Shown: positions 39,267-49,150 of the stretch, piece after piece | Numbering within the stretch: position 1 is the first letter of the stretch | How the letters are laid out: every line of letters starts with the position of its first letter | DNA from: Chromobacterium alticapitis | Lineage (GTDB): Bacteria > Pseudomonadota > Gammaproteobacteria > Burkholderiales > Chromobacteriaceae | DNA length: 64,000 nucleotides | Direction of reading: 5' to 3' | Assembly (NCBI RefSeq): GCF_002924365.1 | Contig: NZ_PQWB01000017.1 | Coordinates: 113,289-177,288, forward strand | The notes under the pieces: model-generated | Seen by the model: only the letters and a program-made list of their open reading frames with translations | Told to the model about the DNA's origin: nothing | Database searches by the model: none | Made by a program: the position numbers and the translations under genes

Positions 39267-41831
39267 TTACATCTTGTACGAACCCTTCAGGAAGAAGCTG
39301 CGGCCTGTCGGATCGGTGAAGCGCGGATCGTAGTTCATCTGGCTGGAGCGCGTGATCTGGTTAGAGAACGGCGGTTCCTGGTCGAACAGGTTCTTTACGC
39401 CGGCAGTCACAGTCAACTGCTTGTTCCAGGTGTAGGAGGTTGACAGGTTCCAGGTGGAGTACGGCTTGACCATGTGGTTTTCGTCATTAGGGTTCTCATC
39501 GGTATAGCCGGACTTGTAGTTCTGCGACAGGATCGCGCTCCACGGGCCCTGCATCCAGCTCAGCGTCAGATTATGCTGCCAACGGAAGGTCGGGGCGCCA
39601 TCGATAAAGGTGCCGACATTGCTGAAGTACTCGCCGCCCTTTTCATTCTGGTATTTGTATTTGGCGAGATACGTGCCATCCAGAGATAGATTGAAGACGC
39701 CGGCTCGGGTCTTGGGTAGGGTCCAGCTCAGCTTCAGATCTACGCCTGACGCGCTGAGATTGCCGAGATTGGAGTAGTCGTCGACGATGTAATCCAGATT
39801 GCCCTTGCCGTCGGCCACGAAGCGATCGGAATATTTGGACTTGTTATTGAAAATCAGGCTTTCGTCCAGAATGCTGATCTGGTCGCGGATCATGGTCCAC
39901 CACAGATCGGCGCTGGCGGTGAAATCCTTGACCGGCTCTATCACCATGCCAAACGACAGCGAGGACGATTTTTCCGGCTGCAACTGAGGGTTGCCGGCGA
40001 TGCGCTTGTTGCGCTGAATCTTGTTACACGCGTTGCCATCTGTACCCGGTTGCTGCGCGCCGTTCGGGCAGGCCAGCGGGTCGACATAGGCGCGGGACGT
40101 CAGCTGCAGCTGGTTCGGACGGTAGATGTTGTACAGTGAGGGCGCGCGGAAGCCGGTACTGGCGGAACCACGGAATAGCACCTTTTCATCAGGCTGGAAC
40201 TTGAACGCCACCTTGGGATTCAGCGAGCTCTCAGTATCGCTGTAGTGGTCGTAACGAGCGGCCAACTGCACATCCAGGTTCTTCAATACCGGCACGTCGG
40301 CTTCGCCATAGAGGGCGTAGGCCGAACGGCTGCCAGACGAATCCTCGGTCTTGTCCTGGCCGGTACTCAGCGCGTCGCGCGTCACCGCCTTGTTGTAGAG
40401 GGTGCTCAGGCTTTCGCGGCGCACTTCCGCGCCCAGCGCCACGCCCAGCTTGCCGGCCGGCAGGTCGAACACTTCCTTGCTGACCTTGGCGTCGGCCATG
40501 TCTATGGTCGACTTGGCTTCCTTGGTTTGACCGGTCATGCCTACGGCGCGCCAGGCGGCCAGATTGTTGCCGCTGAGGTCGAACGGGTCCAGGGTCTTGC
40601 TGTCGATCGCGGCCTGCATCTTGCTCTTGCTGACATAGCCCGAGGTCAGATTTTCCTTGATCAGGTTCTCGGAGCGGCCAATGCCGGCGCGGTAGTCCCA
40701 GCCGGCGACCAGGCCCTCCATGTTCAGCATCAGGCGCTGAGTGACGGAATTGGCCTCGGTTTCGCGATTGCCCAGCGGCACGGTACGCACGTACAGCTTG
40801 TCACGCTGCGTCGGATCCGTGGCGTTGGCGCGGGTGATGTCGCCCGCAGTGGGCAGAGGCGCGTTTTGCGCGGTGGTGATGGTCTCGGTGCGGGTGTATT
40901 GCAGCGACAGCTCGTGGTCTTCGCCTATGCGCTTGGTCGCGCGCATGATGCCGGAAATCTGTTCCACCTCAGGCGCTATGCCGGAATAGAGCGGGAAGTA
41001 TTCCTTGCAGATGCCGCCGATGTATTTCGAGTAAGGCGGACGACAGTTAGGCGCGGACGGGGTTACCCATTTTTTCTTCACGCTGTCATAGTAGTTGCCC
41101 GGCCAGGCATTGGTGCTTGGCGGGGTATCGGTGGCCGGTGTGACGGTGCTGGCGAAGCCGCGTTGGCTCGCCATGATCATGTCCTGTTTCAGGTAGTCGA
41201 TGGCGCCGTAGACATTGAAACCGTCCTTGCTCAAGTCGCCCAAGCCGTAAGAAGCGTTGATGCGTTTTTCATCGCCGCCACCATGCTGCGGGTTGGCGAA
41301 GCTGCCGCCAATGGAGAAGCCCTTCATGTTCTTCTTGGTGATGAAGTTCATCACGCCGCCGATGGCGTCTGTGCCGTAGATCGCGGACGCGCCGTCCAGC
41401 AGCACCTCCACCCGGTCAATCACTGACAACGGAATGGCATTCAGGTCGGCCGAAGTGCCATCAATCGCTTGGTTAGCCATGCGGCGGCCATCGAGCAGCA
41501 CCAGGGTGTACTGATTGCCGAGGCCGCGCAGGCTGGCGAAGGAGCCGCCGCCGGTGGAGGAGCCGACTGAAGACGAGGCGCCTTGGGTCGACTGGTTGGC
41601 GGCGATGCTATTGACCACTTGCTCCACCGTGGTCAGGCCCTGCTTGGCCAAGTCTTCCGTCTTCAGGATAGTGACCGGCAGCGCCTTTTCCTGCTTGATG
41701 CTGCGCTTGATGTTGGAGCCGGTGATGGTCACGCGTTCCAGCTGATTGTCCGAGCCTTCCGCGGCATGGGCAAAGCCGCTCCCCAATAGGCCGATGGCGG
41801 TGATCGCCTGGACCAAAATCTTGACCTGCAT
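39267..41831 (-). CDS. TonB-dependent outer-membrane receptor
   Basis: Encodes 854 residues from MQVKILVQAITAIGLLGS with AAAGGA upstream; the 41-codon extension lacks a ribosome site. A signal peptide ends near AHAAEG. The plug domain (about 30-150) includes VTITGSNIKR, LRGLGNQYTLVLLDGRR and GASAIYGTDAIGGVMNFITKK. The rest forms the 22-strand barrel, ending SFFLKGSYKM. The plug style is that of receptors for peptides, carbohydrates or siderophores; the ligand is unknown. No Fur box could be seen upstream, and hemA is divergent. Confidence 0.92.
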   Translation of the reverse strand: MQVKILVQAITAIGLLGSGFAHAAEGSDNQLERVTITGSNIKRSIKQEKALPVTILKTEDLAKQGLTTVEQVVNSIAANQSTQGASSSVGSSTGGGSFASLRGLGNQYTLVLLDGRRMANQAIDGTSADLNAIPLSVIDRVEVLLDGASAIYGTDAIGGVMNFITKKNMKGFSIGGSFANPQHGGGDEKRINASYGLGDLSKDGFNVYGAIDYLKQDMIMASQRGFASTVTPATDTPPSTNAWPGNYYDSVKKKWVTPSAPNCRPPYSKYIGGICKEYFPLYSGIAPEVEQISGIMRATKRIGEDHELSLQYTRTETITTAQNAPLPTAGDITRANATDPTQRDKLYVRTVPLGNRETEANSVTQRLMLNMEGLVAGWDYRAGIGRSENLIKENLTSGYVSKSKMQAAIDSKTLDPFDLSGNNLAAWRAVGMTGQTKEAKSTIDMADAKVSKEVFDLPAGKLGVALGAEVRRESLSTLYNKAVTRDALSTGQDKTEDSSGSRSAYALYGEADVPVLKNLDVQLAARYDHYSDTESSLNPKVAFKFQPDEKVLFRGSASTGFRAPSLYNIYRPNQLQLTSRAYVDPLACPNGAQQPGTDGNACNKIQRNKRIAGNPQLQPEKSSSLSFGMVIEPVKDFTASADLWWTMIRDQISILDESLIFNNKSKYSDRFVADGKGNLDYIVDDYSNLGNLSASGVDLKLSWTLPKTRAGVFNLSLDGTYLAKYKYQNEKGGEYFSNVGTFIDGAPTFRWQHNLTLSWMQGPWSAILSQNYKSGYTDENPNDENHMVKPYSTWNLSTSYTWNKQLTVTAGVKNLFDQEPPFSNQITRSSQMNYDPRFTDPTGRSFFLKGSYKM

Positions 41832-42208
41832 CTCTACTTTTCCTTTGTCATCACGGATTTCCGCCCCTGCCGGCGCGGAATGGACGTTGCAGTCACGTGG
41901 CTGCAACATAGTTTGGCAGGCGATGAAATTGGCATTAAATAGCGAAAATGACAAGGAAATCGTCAGGAGCGGCTGGGATGGCTATGCGGGATTTCTTGTA
42001 AGGAATGTGTTAAATTTTTGATGTTGTTTGTGTTTTTTTATGAATATCAATATGCGCATATTTGTTGTGCGTGTATCTATGCCGCAACAACCCTGTCATG
42101 GCGGCAAGTCCGCCAAACGGCGGGAGTGGCGGGCGGAAGGGCAAGTGCGGGACGGCGCGGAGCAGTTAGGCTAGAATGTCCTGTTTTCGTCTGCGGCCTT
42201 GTCTGCCC
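41832..42208. promoter_or_regulatory. Divergent receptor-hemA spacer
   Basis: This 377-bp spacer is AT-rich from about 41930 to 42070. It contains a perfect 14-bp palindrome, AATATGCGCATATT (42049-42062), about 150 bp upstream of hemA. It could be an operator; which gene it serves is unknown. Confidence 0.35.
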
Positions 42209-43462
42209 ATGCATCTGCTTGCCCTCGGACTCAACCATCACACCGCTCCGCTGTCGATCAGGGAAAAACTGGCCTTTCCGGCCGATGCCCTGCCGCGCGC
42301 GCTGGACAGTCTGGTGGCCTCGCAGGCCGCGCGCGAGGCGGCCATCGTCTCCACCTGCAACCGCACCGAGATCTATTGCCTGAGCCCGGACCCGCACGCC
42401 GCGCTGGACTGGCTGTGCGAGTTCCACGGCATGAACCGCGCCGAGCTGGAGCCTTACCTCTACCAGCTGGAAGCCTCGCAGGCGGCGCGCCACGCTTTCC
42501 GCGTGGCGTCGGGCCTGGATTCCATGGTGCTGGGCGAGACGCAGATTCTGGGCCAGCTCAAGGACGCGGTGCGCAGCGCGGAAAACGCCGGCACGCTGGG
42601 CACGCTGCTGAACGGCCTGTTCCAGCGCACCTTCGCGGTGGCCAAGGAAGTTCGCTCCAATACCGCGGTGGGCGCGAGCTCGGTGTCGATGTCGGCGGCG
42701 GCGGTCAAGCTGGCCGAGCAGATTTTCCCGTCCATCGCCGAGCTGAACGTGCTGTTCGTCGGCGCCGGCGAAATGATAGAGCTGGTGGCCACGCACTTCG
42801 CTGCGCGCAATCCATCCTGTCTGACCGTGGCCAACCGCACGCTGGAGCGCGGCCAGCGGCTGGCCGAGCAGTTTGGCGGCAACGCCATCACGCTGGCCGA
42901 GTTGTCGGAATCGCTGTCGCGCTACGACGTGGTGGTGACGTCCACCGCCAGCCAGCTGCCCATCATCGGCAAGGGCATGGTGGAGCGGGCGATCAAGGCG
43001 CGCCGCCACCGTCCCATGTTCATGCTGGACCTGGCCGTGCCGCGCGACATCGAGCTGGAGGTGGACAAGCTGGACGATGTGTTCCTGTTCAGCGTGGATG
43101 ACATCGCCGGCATCGTGGAGGTGGGCAAGGAGGCGCGGCAGCAGGCCGCGGCCGAGGCCGAGTCCATCATCCAGAGCCGGGTGGCCGAGTTCAACGACTG
43201 GCTGAAGAAGCGGGAAACCGTGCCGCTGATCCGCGCCTTGCGCGACGAGGCGGATCGCGCGCGCCGCCACGCGCTGGAAGGCGCATTGAAACAACTGGCG
43301 CGCGGCGACGCGCCGGAAAAAGTGCTGGAGGCGCTGTCCGTCCAGCTGACCAACAAACTGATGCACCCGCCCACCCAGGCCCTGTCCTCGGGCAGCGGCG
43401 CGGAGCATGACGCGCAGGTGCAGACCATCGCGCGGCTTTACCGTTTACACCCGGAGTCGTAA
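42209..43462 (+). CDS. hemA: Glutamyl-tRNA reductase
   Basis: Encodes 417 residues starting [20 protein letters not shown], the normal HemA N-terminus; an in-frame ATG 11 codons earlier is less likely. It reduces glutamyl-tRNA to glutamate semialdehyde, the first committed step of C5 haem synthesis. The catalytic Cys is in [27 protein letters not shown] is the NADPH-binding motif. The stop overlaps the prfA start as TAATG. Confidence 0.97.
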   Translation: MHLLALGLNHHTAPLSIREKLAFPADALPRALDSLVASQAAREAAIVSTCNRTEIYCLSPDPHAALDWLCEFHGMNRAELEPYLYQLEASQAARHAFRVASGLDSMVLGETQILGQLKDAVRSAENAGTLGTLLNGLFQRTFAVAKEVRSNTAVGASSVSMSAAAVKLAEQIFPSIAELNVLFVGAGEMIELVATHFAARNPSCLTVANRTLERGQRLAEQFGGNAITLAELSESLSRYDVVVTSTASQLPIIGKGMVERAIKARRHRPMFMLDLAVPRDIELEVDKLDDVFLFSVDDIAGIVEVGKEARQQAAAEAESIIQSRVAEFNDWLKKRETVPLIRALRDEADRARRHALEGALKQLARGDAPEKVLEALSVQLTNKLMHPPTQALSSGSGAEHDAQVQTIARLYRLHPES

Positions 43463-44538
43463 TGAAAGCGTCTATCGCGGCCAGGCTCGCCCAGCTGGCC
43501 GACCGTCTGGAAGAAGTGACCCACCTGCTGGCCAGCGAAACGGCCACCCAGGACATGGAGGCCTTCAGGAAACTTACCCGAGAACACGCCGAGCTGACGC
43601 CGGTGGTGGAAACCTTCTCCGCTTACCGGCAATGCGAGGGCGACATCGCCGCCGCGGAAGACATGCTGGCCGATCCGGAAATGAAGGAATTCGCCCAGGC
43701 GGAAATCCTCGAGGGCAAGGACAAGCTGGCGGCGCTGGACGTCGAGCTGCAGAAGCTGCTGCTGCCCAAAGACCCCAACGACGACAAGAATATTTTCCTG
43801 GAAGTGCGCGCCGGCACCGGCGGCGACGAGGCGGCCTTGTTCGCGGCGGACCTGCTGCGCATGTACACCCGCTACGCCGAGCGCAACCGCTGGCAGGTGG
43901 AGATCGTCTCCGCCAGCGAGTCCGACCTGGGCGGCTACAAGGAAGTGATCGTGCGGCTGGTCGGCCAGGGGGCTTACTCGCGCCTGAAGTTCGAATCCGG
44001 CGGCCACCGCGTGCAGCGCGTGCCGGCCACCGAAACCCAGGGCCGCATCCATACCTCCGCCTGCACGGTGGCGGTGATGGCGGAGGCCGACGAGATTGCC
44101 GAAGTGGTGCTGAACCCGGCCGATCTGCGCATCGATACGTTTAGAGCCAGCGGCGCCGGCGGCCAGCACATCAACAAGACCGACTCCGCGGTGCGCATCA
44201 CCCACTTGCCCACCGGCATCGTGGCGGAGTGCCAGGATGGCCGTTCGCAGCACGCCAACAAGGCCAGCGCCATGCAGGTGCTGGCAGCGCGGATTTACGA
44301 CATCCAGCTGCGCGAGAAGAACCAGAAGGAAGCGGCCGAGCGCAAGAGCTTGATCGGCTCCGGCGACCGCTCCGAGCGCATCCGCACCTATAACTACCCG
44401 CAAGGCCGCATCACCGACCATCGCATCAATCTGACGCTGTACAAGCTCGATTACGTGATGGATGGCGACTTGCAGGAATTGACCGACGCGCTGATCGCCG
44501 AGCAGCAGGCCGAATTGTTGGCCGCGCTGGGCGATTGA
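43462..44538 (+). CDS. prfA: Peptide chain release factor 1
   Basis: The 358-residue RF1 recognises UAA and UAG stop codons. The catalytic GGQ is in [18 protein letters not shown] (near residue 233). The stop-codon-recognition region follows the usual layout. It is coupled to hemA through TAATG, the common hemA-prfA order. The usual third partner prmC is absent here; two terminator-like hairpins follow instead. Confidence 0.97.
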   Translation: MKASIAARLAQLADRLEEVTHLLASETATQDMEAFRKLTREHAELTPVVETFSAYRQCEGDIAAAEDMLADPEMKEFAQAEILEGKDKLAALDVELQKLLLPKDPNDDKNIFLEVRAGTGGDEAALFAADLLRMYTRYAERNRWQVEIVSASESDLGGYKEVIVRLVGQGAYSRLKFESGGHRVQRVPATETQGRIHTSACTVAVMAEADEIAEVVLNPADLRIDTFRASGAGGQHINKTDSAVRITHLPTGIVAECQDGRSQHANKASAMQVLAARIYDIQLREKNQKEAAERKSLIGSGDRSERIRTYNYPQGRITDHRINLTLYKLDYVMDGDLQELTDALIAEQQAELLAALGD

Positions 44539-44585
44539 TGATTGCGGCCGGCGATAGTCGGCGTTAGAATCGTCGCCGGAAAACG

Positions 44586-44679
44586 GCGGACCGCAAGGTC
44601 CGCATGTTTCGGCCCACCGGGCCGGAGCCCGTTTTTCTCCGAAACTTGGGGCCGCCGCTTGGGTGGCCTTTTCTTTTTT
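44586..44679 (+). terminator. Three-hairpin terminator region after prfA
   Basis: GCGGACC-GCAA-GGTCCGC (44586-44603, GNRA loop) is followed by CGGGC-CGGA-GCCCG plus TTTTT (44618-44636). Last is GGCCGCC-N5-GGTGGCC plus TTTTCTTTTTT (44650-44679). The last two have classic terminator form. The first hairpin could be part of a small RNA. Confidence 0.7.
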
Positions 44680-44683
44680 CCGC

Positions 44684-45265
44684 TTACAGCGTGGCCAGAT
44701 AGGCCAGCAGCGCCTTGATCTCGCCCGGACTCAGCGTCTTCAGGATTTCCTGCATTTCCATGCGCGCCGGCGGTTGCGGCTGCTCAGACACCTTCATCCG
44801 CTCCGCCAGGTAGCCGGCGTGCTGGCCGGCCAGCCGCGGCGCGGCGCTGCCGCCTTCGCCCTGTTCGCCATGGCAGGTGAAGCAAGGCGGCGCGCCCACG
44901 GCGAAATTGCCCTCGATATACAGCTTGCGGCCGGCTGCCAGCAAGTCCGGATCGGCTGGTTTGGCCGGGTGCGGCGCCGGCGTTTGCGTGGCGAAATAAT
45001 GGGCGATCGCCTGGATGTCGGCGTCGTTTTTCAACTGGTCCCAAACCAGCTTGTGCGCGCCGCCATCCTCGCGCTGGCCCAGCCGCATCCATTCCAGCTG
45101 TTGCGCGATATAGTCGGCCTGCTGGCCGGCCAGCCTGGGCGCCGATGGCGGGCCGTTGCCGTCCCGGCCGTGGCAGGCGGCGCACAGTTGCAGCGCCAAC
45201 TTGGGCGGGGCGGCCAGCGCCGCCGATGCGGCGCAGAGGAGTAGGGCGAAGATAAAGGCTTTCAT
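44684..45265 (-). CDS. Dihaem cytochrome c (c4-like)
   Basis: Encodes 193 residues from MKAFIFALLLCAASAALA, with a Sec signal peptide cut after ALA. Two haem c motifs are visible: CAACHG near residue 28 and CFTCHG near 127, each followed by a PRLAGQ block and a distal Met region, as in cytochrome c4-type two-domain proteins. It would carry electrons in the periplasm. It is downstream of two YeeE/YedE genes and a BigR-like regulator in the same direction, which hints at sulfur oxidation. Confidence 0.88.
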   Translation of the reverse strand: MKAFIFALLLCAASAALAAPPKLALQLCAACHGRDGNGPPSAPRLAGQQADYIAQQLEWMRLGQREDGGAHKLVWDQLKNDADIQAIAHYFATQTPAPHPAKPADPDLLAAGRKLYIEGNFAVGAPPCFTCHGEQGEGGSAAPRLAGQHAGYLAERMKVSEQPQPPARMEMQEILKTLSPGEIKALLAYLATL

Positions 45266-45317
45266 GCAGGGCTCCAGACAGGCGATGATGAAGGTATAGC
45301 CGCCCGGCGCCCTCGCG

Positions 45318-45734
45318 TCAGCCACGCGCGTCCCAGGCGCGGTAAAGCGCCATGCCGGCCAGCATGGCCGCCAGGAACAGCAAGCCGTCGGCCAAGCCGC
45401 TGCCGGCCAGCACCAGCGCCGGTCCGGGGCAGATGCCGGCCAGCCCCCAGCCCATGCCGAAGATCAGGCTGCCTATGATCAGGCGGCGGTCCGCTCGGCG
45501 CGCCGTCGGCAGCAGCATGGTCTCGCCCAGCAGCGAGCGCTGGCGGCGCTTGGCCCAGGCGAAGGCCGGCAGCGCCGCGGTAATGGCGCCCGCCATCACC
45601 AGGGCCAGCGACGGGTCCCAGCGCCCGCCGATATCGAGAAAGCCCAGCACCTTGGCCGGATTGGCCATGCCGGCCACGATCAATCCCAGGCCGAAGATCA
45701 GGCCGGCCAGGGCGGCGCTTGCGATTCGTTTCAT
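45318..45734 (-). CDS. YeeE/YedE family membrane protein, half 2
   Basis: The 138-residue protein has about four hydrophobic segments. It starts [20 protein letters not shown] and carries [20 protein letters not shown] and [14 protein letters not shown], typical of the small YeeE/YedE (DUF6691-type) half-transporters. Such pairs move thiosulfate or related sulfur groups. It lies 4 bp after the other half. An alternative start 6 codons earlier overlaps the upstream gene. The conserved Cys in GICPG is probably functional. Confidence 0.85.
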   Translation of the reverse strand: MKRIASAALAGLIFGLGLIVAGMANPAKVLGFLDIGGRWDPSLALVMAGAITAALPAFAWAKRRQRSLLGETMLLPTARRADRRLIIGSLIFGMGWGLAGICPGPALVLAGSGLADGLLFLAAMLAGMALYRAWDARG

Positions 45735-45738
45735 ACCC

Positions 45739-46167
45739 TTATCCCCAGACATGACGGACTAGCCAGACGACGGCGAAGCCGGCGGCCATGAAAGTCAGCG
45801 TGGCGGCCAGCGAGCGCGGCGACAGCCGGGCCAGCCCGCACACGCCGTGGCCGCTGGTGCAGCCGGAGCCCTGCCGGCTGCCGAAGCCCACCAGCAGGCC
45901 GGCGGCGATCAGCAGCCAGGGCTTGTCGTCCAGGGCGATGGCCGGCGGCGCGGCGAACAAGCGGTACAGCCAGGGCGACAAGACCAGGCCGGCGACGAAG
46001 GCCAGTCGCCAGTCCTTGTCGCCGCCGGGCGCCAGCAGATGGCCGACGATGCCGCTGATGCCGGCCACGCGGCCGTTCAGCAAGACCAGCCAGGCGGCGG
46101 CCAGGCCGATCAGCGCGCCGCCGGCCAGCGCGCTCCACGGCGTGAAATGGTTCCAATCCAGGATCAT
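45739..46167 (-). CDS. YeeE/YedE family membrane protein, half 1
   Basis: The 142-residue hydrophobic protein starts [20 protein letters not shown] and carries the cysteine-bearing signature [20 protein letters not shown]. It pairs with the adjacent half-protein to form a two-gene sulfur-compound transporter (PmpA/PmpB-like arrangement). Its start is 2 bp past the regulator stop, so it is probably co-transcribed with and controlled by the BigR-like repressor. Confidence 0.88.
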   Translation of the reverse strand: MILDWNHFTPWSALAGGALIGLAAAWLVLLNGRVAGISGIVGHLLAPGGDKDWRLAFVAGLVLSPWLYRLFAAPPAIALDDKPWLLIAAGLLVGFGSRQGSGCTSGHGVCGLARLSPRSLAATLTFMAAGFAVVWLVRHVWG

Positions 46168-46169
46168 GT

Positions 46170-46478
46170 CTATTCCTTGGGGCAGTACAGCTGATACAGC
46201 GTGGACAACACGGCCAGGGCCTTGGGATCCGCCACTGAGTAATAGATGCGCTTGCCGTCGCGGCGCGTGGCCACCAGGCCCTCGTTGCGCAGCACGCCCA
46301 GTTGTTGCGACAGCGTGGGCTGGCGGATGCCGACGCTTTCCTCCAGCTCGCCCACGGACTTTTCACCCTGGCTCAGCTGGCACAGCAGCAATAGGCGGTC
46401 TTCGTTGGCCAGCGCGCGCAGCAGGCCGCTGGCTTGGCCGGCGGCGGCGCGCATGTCGGAAAGGGTGATGGTGCTCAT
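46170..46478 (-). CDS. bigR: ArsR-family repressor, BigR/SqrR-like
   Basis: The 102-residue winged-helix protein starts [10 protein letters not shown] behind GGAAG. The recognition helix region is [14 protein letters not shown]. Two cysteines, Cys33 (LLLLCQLSQ) and Cys99 (YQLYCPKE), are 66 residues apart, the same spacing as the persulfide-sensing pair of SqrR/BigR (from memory of those proteins). Together with the YeeE/YedE pair downstream this supports a sulfide/persulfide sensor. A perfect palindrome lies in the divergent promoter upstream. Confidence 0.82.
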   Translation of the reverse strand: MSTITLSDMRAAAGQASGLLRALANEDRLLLLCQLSQGEKSVGELEESVGIRQPTLSQQLGVLRNEGLVATRRDGKRIYYSVADPKALAVLSTLYQLYCPKE

Positions 46479-46505
46479 GCGGGACTTCCATGTCTTCAAC
46501 AGTGC

Positions 46506-46533
46506 TTGACTTCAATATATCAATTGATATTAT
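46506..46533 (+). promoter_or_regulatory. Promoter with overlapping palindromic operator
   Basis: TTGACT (46506-46511) and TATTAT (46528-46533) are spaced 16 bp. The perfect 14-bp palindrome ATATCAATTGATAT (46517-46530) covers the spacer and the -10 start. This fits repression by the divergently encoded BigR-like protein. Confidence 0.6.
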
Positions 46534-46581
46534 ATAAATCAACATATCCATTTGACGGCATGGCCGGACAGGAGGCTGATT

Positions 46582-46800
46582 ATGAAAGCGAATGTCGGAA
46601 GTTGGGACCGTATCTTGCGCGTGACCGCGGGCGTGGTTTTGATTATCGGCGCGGTGTCCGGCCTCATCGGCCCCTGGGGTTGGCTGGGCGTCTTGCCGCT
46701 GGCCACCGGCCTGTTCCGCTTCTGCCCGGCCTATCTGCCGTTTGGCTGGTCCAGTTGCCGCGCGCCGTCGTCCTCTTCCCAAACGGAGCAAAAACCATGA
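46582..46800 (+). CDS. DUF2892 inner-membrane protein
   Basis: The 72-residue protein starts MKANVGSWDRILRVTAGVVL behind GGAGG. It has two hydrophobic segments separated by GPWGW and ends with FRFCPAYLPFGWSSC, the DUF2892 pattern also found as the membrane tail of the YgaP rhodanese. The cysteines fit a sulfur-related role. It is divergent from the BigR-like gene and overlaps the next gene as ATGA. Confidence 0.88.
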   Translation: MKANVGSWDRILRVTAGVVLIIGAVSGLIGPWGWLGVLPLATGLFRFCPAYLPFGWSSCRAPSSSSQTEQKP

Positions 46801-47153
46801 GCCAAGCCGTCAATTACCCGGAACTGACCCACGCCATCTCCAAGCACCTGGCCACCTTGCGCGCCGACGTGCCGGAGGTGATGCAGGGTTTCAATGATCT
46901 GGCCCGCGCCGCCACCCGCGACGGCGCGCTGGACAAGAAGACCAAGGAACTGATCGCGCTGGCGCTGGGCGTGGCCGCGCGCTGCGACGGCTGCCTGGGC
47001 TTCCACGCCCAAGCCTTGGTCAAGCTGGGCGCCAGCAAGACGGAAGTGGAGGAGACGCTGGCGATGGCTGTCTATATGGGCGGCGGCCCGTCCCTGATGT
47101 ATTCCGCCAACGCGCTGGAGGCCTTCGAGCAGTTCAGCGCCAAAACCGCCTAG
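46797..47153 (+). CDS. Carboxymuconolactone decarboxylase/AhpD-like protein
   Basis: The 118-residue helical protein has the AhpD-type redox motif RCDGCLGFHAQALVKLGAS, with the CxxC and following His, and ELIALALGVAA just before. Members act as thiol-disulfide peroxidase partners. The start overlaps the DUF2892 stop (ATGA), so the two form an operon, probably under BigR-like control and linked to sulfide or oxidative stress. Confidence 0.9.
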   Translation: MSQAVNYPELTHAISKHLATLRADVPEVMQGFNDLARAATRDGALDKKTKELIALALGVAARCDGCLGFHAQALVKLGASKTEVEETLAMAVYMGGGPSLMYSANALEAFEQFSAKTA

Positions 47154-47239
47154 TCTCGATACCCGCGCTGTGGGACAATTCTTCATGGCCGGGCGCATGC
47201 CCGGCTATGCTTTTTGAACCACCCGCCGGATTTCGCCCC

Positions 47240-49150
47240 ATGTCTGCCAGCTCTTTGCGCGTGCTGTCGCTCATCCCGCCGATGACGCAGCTGAACACGC
47301 CTTACCCGTCCACCGCTTACCTCACCGGCTTCCTGCGCTCGCGCGGCGTAGCGGCCTTCCAGGAAGACCTGGCGCTGGCGCTGGTGTTGAAGCTGTTTTC
47401 CAAAGACGGCATGGCTACGCTGCGCGAGCACGTGCATCGCATCCCCATGCGCCAGCGCACGGACTGCATGATGCAGTTCGACATCTCCTACGAGCGCTAC
47501 GCCGCGACGATAGACGCGGCGATCGGCTTTCTGCAGGGCCGCGACGCCACGCTGTCTTACCGCATCGCCGGCCGCAACTACCTGCCGGAAGGTCCGCGCT
47601 TCGCCTCGTTGGACGTGTACGTGGACCCGGATGATCCGGATGGCGGCGACCCTTTGGCCTGGGCCTTCGGCGCGCTGGGCACCCAGGATCGCGCTCGCCA
47701 TTTGGCCACGCTGTATCTGAACGATATCGCCGATGTGTTGCGCGAGGCGGTGGACCCGCGCTTCGAGTTCGTCCGCTATGCGGAATCCTTGGCGCTGTCG
47801 CAGCCAACGTTTGATCCTCTGGCCAAAGCCCTGGCCGCCGAACCCAACTGGGTGGACGACACCCTGGCCGCGTTGACGCTAGAGGCGATGGACAAGCACC
47901 AGCCGCAGCTGGTGTTGATCTCGGTGCCGTTTCCGGGCGCGGTGTACGCGGCCTTCCGCATCGCCCAGACCATCAAGCGCCACCGGCCGGATATCAAGAT
48001 TTGCCTGGGCGGCGGCTACGTCAACACCGAGCTGCGCGAACTGGCCGAACCGCGCGTGTTCGACTACTTCGACTATGTGACCTTGGACGACGGCGAAAAG
48101 CCGCTCTTGGCGCTGATGGAGCATCTCGAAGGCAAGCGCGGCGTCAGCCGCCTGGCGCGCACCTTTTTGCGGCAGGACGGTGCGGTGCGCTACGTCAACC
48201 TGCAGGAAGCCGACGTGCCGTTCTCCGAATCTGGCACGCCTACCTGGGACGGCCTGCCGATAGACCGCTACCTGTCGCTGCTGGACATGCTGAACCCGAT
48301 GCACCGGTTGTGGAGCGACGGCCGCTGGAACAAGCTGACCATCGCCCACGGCTGCTATTGGAAGAAGTGCAGCTTTTGCGACGTGACGCTGGACTACATC
48401 TCGCGCTATGAAACCGCGTCGGCCGAGCTGCTGGTGGACCGCATCGAGGCCATCATCGCCGAAACCGGCCAGACCGGCTTCCACTTCGTGGACGAAGCCG
48501 CGCCGCCCAAGATGCTGAAAGCGCTGGCCGAGGAACTGCTGCGGCGCAAGGTGTCCATCTCCTGGTGGGGCAATATCCGCTTTGAAAAATCATTTACGCC
48601 GGAGCTGGCCCTGCTATTGGCCGAATCGGGCTGCATCGCCATTTCCGGCGGCCTGGAAGTGGCGTCGGACCGCTTGCTCAAGCTGATGAAAAAGGGCGTA
48701 TCGGTGGAGCAGGTGGCGCGCGTCACCCATGGCTTCGCCGAGGCCGGCGTACTGGTGCACGCCTATCTGATGTACGGCTTCCCGACGCAGACGGTGCAGG
48801 ACACGGTGGATGCGCTGGAATACGTGCGCCAGCTGTTCGACAACGGCTGCATCCAGTCCGGCTTCTTCCACCGTTTCGCCTGCACCGTGCATTCTCCAGT
48901 GGGGCAAAACCCAGAAGAATATGGCGTGCAGCTGGTGCCGCTGCCCGAGGGCGACTTCGCCAAGAACGATGTCGGCTTCATCGACCCCACCGGCACCGAC
49001 CACGAGCTGATGGGGCGCGGGCTGAACAAGGCGCTGTACAACTTCATGCACGGCATAGGCCTGGACGGCGACGTGCGCGGCTGGTTCGACGCGCGCGTGC
49101 CCAAGTCCAAGGTGCCGCGCCAGTTCATCGAACGGGCGCTGTATTCATAG
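47240..49150 (+). CDS. B12-binding domain radical SAM protein, CX4CX2C
   Basis: The 636-residue protein has a cobalamin-binding-like N-terminal half (VLSLIPPMTQLNTPYPSTAY; LVLISVPFPGAVYAAFRIAQ; ICLGGGYVNTEL) and a radical SAM barrel. The cluster motif in HGCYWKKCSFCDVTLDYI is CX4CX2C, one residue longer than the usual CX3CX2C. Later ISGGLEVASDRLL and YGFPTQTVQDTVDAL are typical barrel elements. Such enzymes methylate unactivated carbons or rearrange substrates; the substrate is unknown. The start at 47240 is chosen over an ATG at 47207 by similarity. It stands alone. Confidence 0.85.
   Translation: MSASSLRVLSLIPPMTQLNTPYPSTAYLTGFLRSRGVAAFQEDLALALVLKLFSKDGMATLREHVHRIPMRQRTDCMMQFDISYERYAATIDAAIGFLQGRDATLSYRIAGRNYLPEGPRFASLDVYVDPDDPDGGDPLAWAFGALGTQDRARHLATLYLNDIADVLREAVDPRFEFVRYAESLALSQPTFDPLAKALAAEPNWVDDTLAALTLEAMDKHQPQLVLISVPFPGAVYAAFRIAQTIKRHRPDIKICLGGGYVNTELRELAEPRVFDYFDYVTLDDGEKPLLALMEHLEGKRGVSRLARTFLRQDGAVRYVNLQEADVPFSESGTPTWDGLPIDRYLSLLDMLNPMHRLWSDGRWNKLTIAHGCYWKKCSFCDVTLDYISRYETASAELLVDRIEAIIAETGQTGFHFVDEAAPPKMLKALAEELLRRKVSISWWGNIRFEKSFTPELALLLAESGCIAISGGLEVASDRLLKLMKKGVSVEQVARVTHGFAEAGVLVHAYLMYGFPTQTVQDTVDALEYVRQLFDNGCIQSGFFHRFACTVHSPVGQNPEEYGVQLVPLPEGDFAKNDVGFIDPTGTDHELMGRGLNKALYNFMHGIGLDGDVRGWFDARVPKSKVPRQFIERALYS

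Noticed and set aside
41832-42208. Fur box upstream of the TonB-dependent receptor
   Set aside because: AT-rich sequence is present but nothing close to the Fur consensus; only an unrelated palindrome was seen.
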